A DNA stretch of 64,000 bases from DASYPP01 sp036006525 (GTDB lineage Bacteria; Gemmatimonadota; Gemmatimonadetes; Gemmatimonadales; GWC2-71-9): contig DASYPP010000060.1 of the NCBI GenBank assembly GCA_036006525.1, positions 1 to 64,000 of the forward strand, read 5' to 3'. Positions within the stretch are counted from its first letter, which is position 1, and each line of letters begins with the position of its first letter. The translations under genes were made by a program, and so were the position numbers. Positions 8,187 to 16,812 of this stretch are shown in pieces. The notes beneath the pieces are model-generated. The model made no database searches. It saw only the letters and a list, made by a program, of their open reading frames with translations, and had not been told where the DNA came from.

Positions 8187-9900
8187 ACAAATTGTTTGCT
8201 CGCTTCTGCGCAATGATGTACTCGCTGGTCCGCATGGACAGCGCGAGGATGGTCCAGGTGGGATTCTTGTCCGCCTGGGAAACGAAGGGGCCGCCGTCAG
8301 TGACGAACAGATTCTTTACCTCGTGGGCCTGGCTGTACTTGTTGAGGGCCGATGTCTTCGGGTCGTTCCCCATACGCACCGTCCCCAGCTCGTGGATGAT
8401 GCTCCCGCCGCTGGCGATGCCGTACCCGTCCTCGGCTGACGGCATGTCGTCGAAGACCTGGCCGCCCATCTCCGCGATCAGGGCCCGGAAAGTCTCCTGC
8501 ATGTGCTTCACCTGTTTGTACTCGTGGTCGGTCCACTTCCAGTGGAAGCGAAGGACCGGAATCCCCCACCGGTCGACCACCCTGGGGTCGATCTCGCAAT
8601 ACGAGTCGTCGTTGGGGACCATCTCGCCCCGACCGGAGAACCCGATCGTGGCGCCGTAGTATTTCCGGTACTGATCCTTGAGCGTCTTGCCGTACCCGCC
8701 GCCCTCGGGATAGCTCTGGATCCCGCCCATGAAGCCGTAGCTGGGCTGATAGAGCCCGCCCCACACCTCGATGTGATAGCCCCGGGGGAAGTCGAGCTTC
8801 TTGTTGTCGAGCCACCAGGGCATGTAGAGGTGTCCGCCGCCGGTGCCGTCCTCGTTGTGGGGGACCGGGTTCACCATGCGGGGGATGTAGCCCGCGACAT
8901 CGGTGCCGGTGGTGTCGGTCAGGTACTTGCCCACCACCCCGCTCGAGTTGGCGAGACCCTGGGGAAAGCGCGAGCTCTTCGAATTGAGGAGAATCCGGGC
9001 CGATTCGCACGCGCTGGCCGCCAGCACCACCACCCGCGCGTCGATGTGGTGATCTTCGCCGGTCGCCTTGTCGATGTAGTTCACCCCGGTCGCCTGGCCC
9101 GCGGCATTGGTGGTTACTTCGCGCACCATGCAGCCGGTCATCAGGGTCAGCTTGTTGGTGGCGCGGGCCGGGGGAATCAGGACGTTGGTCGAGGAAAAAT
9201 TGGAATTGGTGGCGCAGCCCCGGTTGCACTGGCCGCAGTAGTGGCAGGCGGGGCGGCCGTTGTGGACCTGGGTGAGAATGGAGAGCCGGCCCGGAATGCA
9301 GGTGACGTTGAGCTTGTCGGCGGCTTGCTTGACGTAGAGTTCGTAGCAGCGGGGTTTGGGCGGCGGCAGAAAGTTGCCGTCCGGATGGTTGCGAAGCCCT
9401 TCTTTGCTTCCGAAAATGCCGACCAGGTCATCCACCCGGTCGTAGTAGGGCTTGATGTCGTCGTAGGTAATTGGCCAGTTGTCGCCCAGGCCGTCGATGC
9501 TCTTCCGCTGGAAGTCATCAGGCCCGAAGCGCAGCGAGATCCGGCCCCAGTGATTGGTGCGGCCTCCCAGCATCCGGACCCGGAACCAGTCGAAGGTGGA
9601 ACCCGGCGCCCGGGTGTAGGGCTCCCCATCCAGCTTCCAGCCGCCCAGCCCCGCGTCGAACTCGCCGAAGTTGCGCTCCGGCGTGGAGGCCCCCCGCCGG
9701 GGAGAGTCATAAGGCCACTTGAGCATGGCGGAGTCGGTGACATTGTCCCACGAGCGGCCGGCTTCCAGCATCACGACGTCGGCGCCGGCCTCGGTGAGGA
9801 CTTTGGCGGCCATCCCACCCCCGGCCCCGCTGCCCACGATGACGACATCATACACCTTCGATTGACCACGGAAATGGGAGGAGGGGCCGCGGGGAGGCAT
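8185..9900 (-). CDS. GMC-family FAD-dependent sugar dehydrogenase, large subunit
   Basis: 571 residues. The FAD-binding N-terminus is VYDVVIVGSGAGGGMAAKVL with the ribose-binding acidic residue in MLEAG. The flavin-proximal region is GGRTNHWG. The C-terminal block SIIHELGTVRMG...KNPTWTILAL carries the conserved active-site His and Asn. A cysteine cluster CHYCGQCNRGC (about residues 218-228) is shared with the second GMC in this window. It resembles the Cys-rich insertion of GMC dehydrogenases that carry an Fe-S cluster (an analogy, not proven). Together with the subunit-3 gene downstream it probably oxidises a sugar or glycoside in the periplasm, for example at C3. Substrate is inferred from cluster context. 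Confidence 0.87.
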   Translation of the reverse strand: MPPRGPSSHFRGQSKVYDVVIVGSGAGGGMAAKVLTEAGADVVMLEAGRSWDNVTDSAMLKWPYDSPRRGASTPERNFGEFDAGLGGWKLDGEPYTRAPGSTFDWFRVRMLGGRTNHWGRISLRFGPDDFQRKSIDGLGDNWPITYDDIKPYYDRVDDLVGIFGSKEGLRNHPDGNFLPPPKPRCYELYVKQAADKLNVTCIPGRLSILTQVHNGRPACHYCGQCNRGCATNSNFSSTNVLIPPARATNKLTLMTGCMVREVTTNAAGQATGVNYIDKATGEDHHIDARVVVLAASACESARILLNSKSSRFPQGLANSSGVVGKYLTDTTGTDVAGYIPRMVNPVPHNEDGTGGGHLYMPWWLDNKKLDFPRGYHIEVWGGLYQPSYGFMGGIQSYPEGGGYGKTLKDQYRKYYGATIGFSGRGEMVPNDDSYCEIDPRVVDRWGIPVLRFHWKWTDHEYKQVKHMQETFRALIAEMGGQVFDDMPSAEDGYGIASGGSIIHELGTVRMGNDPKTSALNKYSQAHEVKNLFVTDGGPFVSQADKNPTWTILALSMRTSEYIIAQKRANNL

Positions 9901-9989
9901 TCGCGATTCCTTTGTTGCTCGGATTGGGTGCGGTGCTGGTGAAGCGGAGAACTCCTAATCTACCCCGAATCGCCCGGCTGTGAAGATGC

Positions 9990-10850
9990 TCAAACTGTGC
10001 ACGCCTGGACCGCATCGCTGAGCGAGCGGAGCGGATCCCGGGTCGGCATGAATTCGTGGGCCACGTAGCCGGCAAACCCGGTGTCGGCAATTGCGCTCGC
10101 GATGGCCCGGTAGTTCAGCTCCTGGGTGTCGTCCAGCTCATGGCGGCCGGGGACCCCGCCGGTATGATAGTGGCCGATGTACTGCTGGTTGTCCCGGATG
10201 GTGCGGATGACGTCGCCTTCCATGATCTGCAGGTGGTAAATGTCGTAGAGCAGCTTGACCCGGGGAGAATTGATGCCCTGCATCACCCGGACTCCCCACG
10301 CCGTGTGGTCACCCTGGTAGTCGTGGTGGTCCACCTTGCTGTTCAGCAGCTCGACGCAAACCGTTACCCCCTCCTGTTCCGCCAGTCCCTTGATCTTCGA
10401 CAAACCCGCGATGCAATGCTCGGCGCCCTCGTCGTCGGAGATCCCGGCCCGGTTGCCGAACATGGCGATCACGTTGGGGACACCGTGCTGCCGGGCCAGC
10501 GGAATGGTGCGCTCCAGCTCGGCCAGCAGCATGGCATGGTGTTCGACCCGGTTGAAGCCGGTCGCGATGAAGTCGTTGCGGTCGGTGGGGTAGCCCATGG
10601 AACAGACCAGGCCGTGGTCGCTGACCAGGTCCCAATCGGCCGGGCCCAGGAGGTCGATAGCGGCGAGACCCATGGTCTTCGCCGCGCGACAGAATTCCGG
10701 AAGCGGGATGGACTCGAAAGGCCAGCGGGAAACCGATTGGCGGAGCCGACCGGCGCCGCTCTGGCGAACCGGCGCTGCCCCGCTGGTGGCCAGTGCGCCG
10801 GCCAGCACCAGTGAGCCCTGGATCAGGGAACGGCGGGAGATTCCGTCCAT
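9990..10850 (-). CDS. TIM-barrel sugar isomerase/epimerase (hydroxypyruvate isomerase-like), exported
   Basis: 286 residues from the ATG at 10850. That start has a good GGAG six bases upstream; the longer frame upstream has no coding character. The N-terminus MDGISRRSLIQGSLVLAGALA is a Tat-type signal. The AP-endonuclease-2-like TIM barrel shows FNRVEHHAMLLAELERTI, ELLNSKVDHHDYQGDH, KLLYDIYHLQIMEGDV and IGHYHTGGVPGRHEL, with metal-ligand His, Asp and Glu at the usual strand ends. These residues resemble hydroxypyruvate isomerase and related sugar isomerases. It is the first gene of the minus-strand cluster ahead of the GMC dehydrogenase, so a periplasmic keto-sugar is a likely substrate. Confidence 0.82.
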   Translation of the reverse strand: MDGISRRSLIQGSLVLAGALATSGAAPVRQSGAGRLRQSVSRWPFESIPLPEFCRAAKTMGLAAIDLLGPADWDLVSDHGLVCSMGYPTDRNDFIATGFNRVEHHAMLLAELERTIPLARQHGVPNVIAMFGNRAGISDDEGAEHCIAGLSKIKGLAEQEGVTVCVELLNSKVDHHDYQGDHTAWGVRVMQGINSPRVKLLYDIYHLQIMEGDVIRTIRDNQQYIGHYHTGGVPGRHELDDTQELNYRAIASAIADTGFAGYVAHEFMPTRDPLRSLSDAVQACTV

Positions 10851-11072
10851 GTCAATCTCCGTGATGAAGCGCCCGCATGGCCTGGAACGTTGGTTCGAAG
10901 TGGGACGGATTGCTCTGCGGCACGGCGCGGCATCCGGGACCGATAATCTCGGGGGCGATCGGATCCCGGAACACCAGCGAATCATCCACCAGGTGATGGG
11001 AAGCCGGCCGGATGACTACTACAGCTCAGTGCCGCTCGGCCCATCGCGCATGGAGCGAAGGCCGGCGGCTGA

Positions 11073-11468
11073 TTACCAGGGCAACAGGCTGCGGTCGTCC
11101 AGGAACGCAGCGACGCCGACCAGGGACTTGAGGCTGGGTCCCCGCTTGAAGGCCCGGACCGCATCGCGCAGGGCAGGCACTGCCTGGCGTCCGGTCTCCC
11201 GCCGGTATTGCTGGTACGTCCCCTTCAACTCGCGGTACACCCGGCGCAGTGACCTGCCTTCGCGCTGGGATTCCTCGCTGGCCTTGGGGCCCGACGATGG
11301 GGTGCCGAGCTTGGTGGGCCGTAACTTCCGCGACTTGGACCCGGTGCTCTTCTCCCGTTCTTCATTGACCACGGAGGCCTCGGCGACCCGCTCCTTCACC
11401 CGGTCGGTGAGGGTCCGCGAGGAATTGCCTGAGGTCGAATCCGAGGATTGCGGTGATGCTTTTGGCAT
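11073..11468 (-). CDS. Small basic protein of unknown function
   Basis: 131 residues from ATG 11468 (MPKASPQSS). Longer in-frame starts exist to 11669, but that upstream part has poor coding character and overlaps the promoter region of the divergent lipoprotein gene. I do not recognise the family. The first 70 or so residues are low-complexity and rich in Ser, Lys and Glu, probably disordered. The C-terminal 60 contain basic helices (SLRRVYRELKGTYQQYRRET, ALRDAVRAFKRG). No signal peptide or membrane segment is seen. About 220 bp of apparently non-coding sequence separates it from the isomerase gene. The coding call rests on frame openness and amino acid composition. Confidence 0.5.
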   Translation of the reverse strand: MPKASPQSSDSTSGNSSRTLTDRVKERVAEASVVNEEREKSTGSKSRKLRPTKLGTPSSGPKASEESQREGRSLRRVYRELKGTYQQYRRETGRQAVPALRDAVRAFKRGPSLKSLVGVAAFLDDRSLLPW

Positions 11469-11667
11469 TATGCCCGCCCGGAAATGAGGAGCGCCCCGCC
11501 TAGAGTGGCGTACGCTTGCATGAAGGATAACCTCGTCGCCGGATCCTTGCATCGTGCGAATCACTCTGTGACCAGCATCATCACCTTTGGCGGCTCTAAA
11601 CGAGTACCCTTGCTGTCCAGCCGGTATGGTCTTGTGGGATCGCAGGATGTAGTGGGAAGGACCCATC

Positions 11668-12702
11668 ATGCGCAGGGCTCTCGATCACCCGATGCGGCTG
11701 CTCGCCGCAGTCATGCTCATCAACGGCTGTGGAGTTACCAGCGACGAACCAACGCCTTCGCTCACTTCCACCACCCTGGCCTCTCACGTCGCCCTCTCGG
11801 ACTTGACCGGGCTCTATCCCGGCGGAAATACGGTGCCGGCCCTTCACAACACGCTCGGTCTCGCCCAGGCGAGACTCGTCACCCCGCGATCGACCGCCGG
11901 ATTGCCGACCACCGCCGCTTTGGGCGGGCGCATCATCCTGCTGGGGATCGGATTCAGCAACATGACTCAGGAATGGTGCACTCAGTTCGGCCTGGATGGG
12001 GTAACCTGCTCGCCGTGGACGTTCATGGGGCAGGCCGCCGCAAGCCCGCTGGTCAGGAAGCCGACGCAGGGCCTTCGGTTGTTCAACGGGGCCCTGGCTG
12101 GGCAAACCATCGTGGCGTGGGACAATCCGGCCGACTCCAGCTACACCAGGGTGGACAGCCTCCTCAAGACACGCGGCTTGAGTTCGTCGCAGGTGCAGGC
12201 GGTAGTGCTCAAGGTCGCCGACCTCAGTCCCACGGTGAGCCTGCCCGCGGTCAACGCGGACGCGTACGTTCTCGCCCGCCGCACCGGTTCTGCTCTCCGT
12301 GCCTTGCGGGTGCGCTACCGGAACCTGCGGATGGTTTTCTTGATCTCTCGTGCCTATGGAGGCTACGCCGTCATCAATCTGAATCCCGAGCCGTTTGCGT
12401 ATGAGGGTGGCCTCGCGGTGAAGTGGGTCATTGCCGCCCAGATCCTGCAAGAGAAAACCGGCAAGATCGATCCCATCGTTGGCGACCTGGCTCAGGCCCC
12501 CTGGGTGGCGTGGGGATCGTACCTCTGGGCCGACGGAATGCACCCGCGATTGGACGGCCTGACCTGGGCACCCAGTGATTTCGAATCGGATGGAACCCAC
12601 CCGAGCCAGCAGGGCGAGCAGAAGGTGGGTTCGATGCTGCTCGGCTTCGTCCTGGCTTCGCCTTACACCGGCTGCTGGATCACGCCGGGCCGGTTGTGCT
12701 GA
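11668..12702 (+). CDS. SGNH/GDSL-like lipoprotein of unknown substrate
   Basis: 344 residues. The start ATG 11668 has GGAAGG seven bases upstream. The N-terminus is a signal with a lipobox-like end (LLAAVMLINGC), so it is probably anchored in the outer membrane or periplasm. Near the C-terminus DFESDGTHPSQQGEQKVG matches the SGNH-hydrolase D-x-x-H block that supplies the catalytic Asp and His. GIGFSNMTQEW near residue 95 may hold the nucleophile Ser region, and NGALAGQ may correspond to the second block. Similarity to GDSL esterases is partial and I cannot confirm an oxyanion hole. It ends 19 bp before the response regulator gene. Confidence 0.6.
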   Translation: MRRALDHPMRLLAAVMLINGCGVTSDEPTPSLTSTTLASHVALSDLTGLYPGGNTVPALHNTLGLAQARLVTPRSTAGLPTTAALGGRIILLGIGFSNMTQEWCTQFGLDGVTCSPWTFMGQAAASPLVRKPTQGLRLFNGALAGQTIVAWDNPADSSYTRVDSLLKTRGLSSSQVQAVVLKVADLSPTVSLPAVNADAYVLARRTGSALRALRVRYRNLRMVFLISRAYGGYAVINLNPEPFAYEGGLAVKWVIAAQILQEKTGKIDPIVGDLAQAPWVAWGSYLWADGMHPRLDGLTWAPSDFESDGTHPSQQGEQKVGSMLLGFVLASPYTGCWITPGRLC

Positions 12703-12721
12703 GCACCGGCTCCTTGCCCAT

Positions 12722-13348
12722 ATGAGTCATCCCGTCACCTCCGACTCTCCACCGTCGCCGGGAAATGCCGGCAAGCAGATCTCCGTTCTCGTCGTTGATG
12801 ACGACCCGGTAGTGATCGCCACTCTTCGTGCCCTGATCTCGGCCACCGGGCACTCGGTGCGGGTCGCCAGCAACGGGCGCGAAGCCTGGGAGGCTTTCCA
12901 GCTGGACCCGGCGGCGATCGTGATTTCGGACTGGCACATGCCCGAGCTCGATGGGCTGGAGTTGTGTCGCCGGATCCGGACCCGGCCCAGCGAGCGCTAC
13001 GTCTATTTCATCCTGATCACCGCGTACGGCGGCAAGCAACAATATGCCCTCGGAATGGAGGCAGGAGCAGACGATTTCATCACCAAGCCGCTGGACCTGG
13101 ACGAGTTGCGGGCCCGGCTCCACGTCGCCGACCGGATCCTGGGATTGCAGCTGACGTTGCGCCGGCTCGAAGGGTTGCTGCCGATCTGCGCCTACTGCAA
13201 GCGCATCCGGGACGAGTCGGGAGCGTGGGAGTCGCTCGAGGGGTATATCGGGGGCCGTACCGAGGCCCACTTCAGCCACGGTATCTGTGACACCTGCGAG
13301 GCCAGGTATTTCGGTGACCAGCTGGACCAGTTACCGGGCCCGGCATGA
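12722..13348 (+). CDS. Response regulator with C-terminal Cys4 zinc-knuckle-like motif
   Basis: 208 residues from ATG 12722. A standard receiver domain (about 20-140) has the acidic pair DDD 26-28, phosphoacceptor Asp70 in VISDWHMPELDG, a Thr in LITAYG and Lys in ITKPLD. The tail holds CAYCKRIRDESGAW...FSHGICDTC, with Cys156, Cys159, Cys189 and Cys192. This C-x2-C/C-x2-C arrangement is common at the end of response regulators and PAS kinases and probably binds a metal. There is no DNA-binding domain. The gene overlaps the next one by 4 bp (ATGA), so it is co-translated with the hybrid kinase and is a likely partner. Confidence 0.88.
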   Translation: MSHPVTSDSPPSPGNAGKQISVLVVDDDPVVIATLRALISATGHSVRVASNGREAWEAFQLDPAAIVISDWHMPELDGLELCRRIRTRPSERYVYFILITAYGGKQQYALGMEAGADDFITKPLDLDELRARLHVADRILGLQLTLRRLEGLLPICAYCKRIRDESGAWESLEGYIGGRTEAHFSHGICDTCEARYFGDQLDQLPGPA

Positions 13349-16326
13349 GTCCGGAAACCATCCGTCCGCCAGACGATCAGGTCGAGCTGATGGTGCAGCG
13401 TGACCTGGTGCAGGCATTCCGGGTCCGACTGAGGAGCGACAGCACGCTGGTCCTGCTGGGCCACGCCGTGGTCATGGCCCTGGTCGCGGCAACCCTTGCG
13501 AAAGACGGGCTTGGCATAGGGCTGGCCTGGTGGATGGGGTTCATCGCCCTGACCACCGCCACCCGGGTGACCTGGCAGCGTGCAGCGGCCGGGCCGGCGC
13601 TCAGCGAGCATTTCCTGTTCAGCGGAACCCGCGCGATTGTCTTGCTGCACGGACTGGCCTGGGGTGTCGGTGGGGCGATCCTGCTTCCCCTCGTCCCCCA
13701 CGAGAGCCTGGCCATGGTGCTCATCGGGTTCACCGGAATCATTGCCAGCGCGACCAGCACCCTCGTGGCGGACCGGGCCAGCATGCGATGGTTTCTTATG
13801 GGAATGTGCGGACCCGTGGTGGTACGATTCATTCTTGAGGGACATCCGTATGGGTTCGCCGTCGCTGGGTTGGTCGCCGGCTACTGCGCGGTCGCCCTGA
13901 CCCTCAATCGCCGTTCCCACGAGTCCCTGACCGACGCGCTGCGCGCCACGGGGCTTCTCTCCCTCAGTCACCAGACACTGCGGTACAAGACGGCCATGCT
14001 GGAGGCCCAGGTCAACGCGTCCATCGACGGGATCCTGATGGTGGGCGCGCAGGGTCAGACCCTGCTGACCAACAAGCGCATGGGCGAAATGTGGGGGATC
14101 CCCCCCGCCATCGCGAACGACGTCGACGACAGCAAGCGCCTGCGGTTCGTGGTCTCTCGGACCCGGCATCCGGAGGAATTCCTCGCCCGGGTCGAATATC
14201 TCTACGCCCACCCGGCGGAAACCAGCCGGGAAGAAATCGAGCTGACCGACGAAACGACGCTGGACCGCTACTCCGCGCCGGTCACCGGTCACGATGGGGA
14301 GCAGTACGGCCGGATCTGGACCTTTCGCGACATCACCCAGTCGAAGCGGGCCGAACAGGCCATGCGCGAGGCCCGTGACCTGGCCGAGCGGGCGGCCGAA
14401 AGCCGCTCGATGTTCCTGGCCAACATGAGTCACGAGATCCGGACGCCGATGAACGCCGTCCTCGGCATGATCGAAATCGTCCTCGACTCTGAGCTGACCG
14501 TGGACCAGCGGCACTCCCTCGGGGTGGCCAGCTCTTCGGCGGAATCCCTGCTGGGCACCCTGAATGATGTCCTGGATTTTTCCAAGATTGAGGCGGGTCG
14601 TCTCGATGTTGAAACCATACCATTCGACCTCCAGCGCCTGGTCCAGTCCACGGCGAGCCTGCTCGCCCTGAAAGCGGCGCAAAAGGACCTGGAGCTCATC
14701 GCCGACCTGGCGCCGGAGGTTCCCGGCATGGTCCGGGGCGATCCTTCCCGCCTGCGGCAGATTCTCACTAACCTGGTCGGCAACGCGATCAAGTTCACTG
14801 AGCGGGGGGAGGTCATCATCGGCGTAAGGCCGGAGCCGATGGAGGACGGCCGTCCTGGCGTACGGTTCTCGGTGCGCGACACGGGGGTCGGGATCGCGGC
14901 CGAGAAGCTGGGAGACATCTTCAAGGAGTTTACCCAGGCGGACGGCTCGACCAGTCGCCGGTTTGGCGGCACCGGGCTCGGCCTCACGATTTCTCAGCGG
15001 CTCGCCGGGCTGATGGGCGGGCGCATCATTGTCACCAGCGAGGTGGGGACCGGCAGCGAGTTCCGGTTCACCCTACCGCTCGCAGCCGAGTCCGTCACGA
15101 TCCCCGCTGTTCCGGCGAACATCGGTGGGCTCGGTGGTCGGTCCATCCTGGTGGTGGACGACCGCGCCGTCAATCGCCGGATTTTCGGCCAGATGCTGGG
15201 TATCGAAGGTGCCCACGTGGTCGAGGCGGAGGACGTAGCGTCCGCCCTCTCGCTGTTGCGTGCCGCCCGGGATGCCGGGACGGTGCCGTCCCTGGCCATC
15301 GTGGACGCCCAGATGCCAGGCCAGGACGGGTATCATCTGGCCAAACTGATCAGCAGGGATCCCTCCCTCGCCGGAACCCCCCTGCTCATGCTCACCTCCA
15401 CGGGGCGGCGGGGCGATGCGGCCCGCTGCCGGGAACTGGGAGTCGCCGGCTATCTCACCAAGCCGGTGTCGCGCTCCGATCTGCTGGAGACCGTCGCCGC
15501 TATCCTGGGAGGAGAAGGCGTCGGGGGTATTGAAGGTTCGATCATCACCCGTCACAGCCTGGCGGAGGCGCGTGAGCCGCTCCGTATTCTCCTCGCCGAG
15601 GACAATACGGTGAACCAGGAAGTCGCCGCCACGATGCTGCGCAAGCGCGGGCACCATGTGGATCTTGCCGGCAATGGCCGTGAGGCAGTCGCCGCGGTGC
15701 GGCAGGCGCACTACGACGTGGTGCTGATGGATATCCAGATGCCCGAGATGGACGGTTTCGAGGCGACAGCCGCGATTCGGGCGATGCCCGATGGCCGCGA
15801 GATTCCAATCATTGCCCTCACCGCCCACGCATTCAGCGCGGAACGGGACCGCTGCCGCACCGCTGGCATGAATGGCTTTGTATCCAAGCCCTTCAGATCT
15901 CATGAACTGTTCGCCGCCGTCGAAGGCCGGGTCGGGGAGACCCCGGGGGGTGTCGCGCCGGAACCGGTTCTCGCCGTCCAGGTGGTGGACCTGGAAATCC
16001 TTCGCAGCCAGTTGCGCGAGGCGGGCGCCGAGGCGGCGCTCGACGGCATCGTGGACACCTTCCTGGAGAGCGTACCGGAACGGGTGAAGACCCTGCGCGA
16101 CGCGCTCACCGGCGGGACCGCTGCGGAGGTCGCGACCGCGGCTCACGCGCTCAAGTCCAGCGCCGGCGCCATCGGCGCCGGACCGCTCGCCGCTCTGCTG
16201 GCGGAGGTCGAGGCCGCGGGCCTGGCCGACACGTTGTCGGGGAAGGTTGCCCTGGCGGACCGGGTTCGCGACGCGAGTACCGCGGTCCTGACCGACCTGC
16301 GCGCGTACCGGGCCGAGGCCGCGTAG
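13345..16326 (+). CDS. Membrane hybrid sensor histidine kinase (PAS-HisKA-HATPase-REC-REC-HPt)
   Basis: 993 residues. The N-terminal 200 or so contain about six hydrophobic segments forming a membrane sensor. A PAS-like domain follows (about 220-345). HisKA carries the phosphorylated His363 in NMSHEIRTPMNAVLGM. The ATPase domain has NLVGNAIKFTERG, DTGVGI and GGTGLGL boxes. Two receiver domains follow, with phosphoacceptors Asp654 and Asp796, then a C-terminal HPt domain with His934 in AAHALKSSAGAIGA. This full BarA/ArcB-like relay would pass phosphate His-Asp-His to an outside regulator. The co-transcribed Cys4 response regulator or the divergent single-domain regulator at 16368 are candidates. 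The stimulus cannot be deduced. Confidence 0.93.
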   Translation: MSPETIRPPDDQVELMVQRDLVQAFRVRLRSDSTLVLLGHAVVMALVAATLAKDGLGIGLAWWMGFIALTTATRVTWQRAAAGPALSEHFLFSGTRAIVLLHGLAWGVGGAILLPLVPHESLAMVLIGFTGIIASATSTLVADRASMRWFLMGMCGPVVVRFILEGHPYGFAVAGLVAGYCAVALTLNRRSHESLTDALRATGLLSLSHQTLRYKTAMLEAQVNASIDGILMVGAQGQTLLTNKRMGEMWGIPPAIANDVDDSKRLRFVVSRTRHPEEFLARVEYLYAHPAETSREEIELTDETTLDRYSAPVTGHDGEQYGRIWTFRDITQSKRAEQAMREARDLAERAAESRSMFLANMSHEIRTPMNAVLGMIEIVLDSELTVDQRHSLGVASSSAESLLGTLNDVLDFSKIEAGRLDVETIPFDLQRLVQSTASLLALKAAQKDLELIADLAPEVPGMVRGDPSRLRQILTNLVGNAIKFTERGEVIIGVRPEPMEDGRPGVRFSVRDTGVGIAAEKLGDIFKEFTQADGSTSRRFGGTGLGLTISQRLAGLMGGRIIVTSEVGTGSEFRFTLPLAAESVTIPAVPANIGGLGGRSILVVDDRAVNRRIFGQMLGIEGAHVVEAEDVASALSLLRAARDAGTVPSLAIVDAQMPGQDGYHLAKLISRDPSLAGTPLLMLTSTGRRGDAARCRELGVAGYLTKPVSRSDLLETVAAILGGEGVGGIEGSIITRHSLAEAREPLRILLAEDNTVNQEVAATMLRKRGHHVDLAGNGREAVAAVRQAHYDVVLMDIQMPEMDGFEATAAIRAMPDGREIPIIALTAHAFSAERDRCRTAGMNGFVSKPFRSHELFAAVEGRVGETPGGVAPEPVLAVQVVDLEILRSQLREAGAEAALDGIVDTFLESVPERVKTLRDALTGGTAAEVATAAHALKSSAGAIGAGPLAALLAEVEAAGLADTLSGKVALADRVRDASTAVLTDLRAYRAEAA

Positions 16327-16367
16327 ATGGCGGTCGACTGCGGGATATCGAATTGTCGGGTGCCGAT

Positions 16368-16766
16368 CTAGGGAGCCTGCGGGGCGCCATCCTTCGAGGG
16401 GTCGAGCAGGTCGTGGAGCAGGTGGCGGAGACCGGGAAAATCGACCGGCTTGGGAATGAACGCCTTTGCGCCGTGGGCCAGCGCATTAGCCGGGAGCGCG
16501 GGGTCCTGCAAGGTGCTCATGGCGATCACCGGAATCAGCTGGGTCGCGCTCGACGCCTTCAGCTTCTTGAGCACGTCGAGTCCGGAACCCGCCGGCATCA
16601 TCACGTCGAGCAGAATGGCATCCGGCTTGTGCCGGTGGGCCACCATGACCGCCTGCAACGCATCCATGGCGGTGAGGACCCGGTAGCCTTCCTGTTGCAG
16701 GCCGGCGCCGAGAATGCCCAGTGTGACCTTGTCGTCATCAGCCAGGAGAATTGTGGCTTTGGTCAT
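16368..16766 (-). CDS. Single-domain response regulator
   Basis: 132 residues from ATG 16766. The longer frame upstream runs through the start region of the divergent kinase gene and is rejected. It is a CheY-like receiver with ADDD (9-12), phosphoacceptor Asp54 in ILLDVMMPAGSG, a Ser in IAMSTL and Lys in PKPV. No output domain is present, so it may act as a phosphate sink, a relay or a protein-protein effector. It lies between two large hybrid kinases. It is convergent with the one upstream (41 bp apart) and divergent from the Reg_prop kinase (46 bp between starts). Confidence 0.88.
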   Translation of the reverse strand: MTKATILLADDDKVTLGILGAGLQQEGYRVLTAMDALQAVMVAHRHKPDAILLDVMMPAGSGLDVLKKLKASSATQLIPVIAMSTLQDPALPANALAHGAKAFIPKPVDFPGLRHLLHDLLDPSKDGAPQAP

Positions 16767-16812
16767 AGTTGGTAGCAGGAATATCGCCGCATGTCGACCC
16801 GGTATCAATGCG

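Noticed and set aside
10851..11072. Additional gene or upstream extension of the TIM-barrel isomerase
   Set aside because: The frame continues upstream but the translation lacks coding character, while ATG 10850 has a good GGAG and a Tat signal. I see no other feature in this 222-bp stretch.
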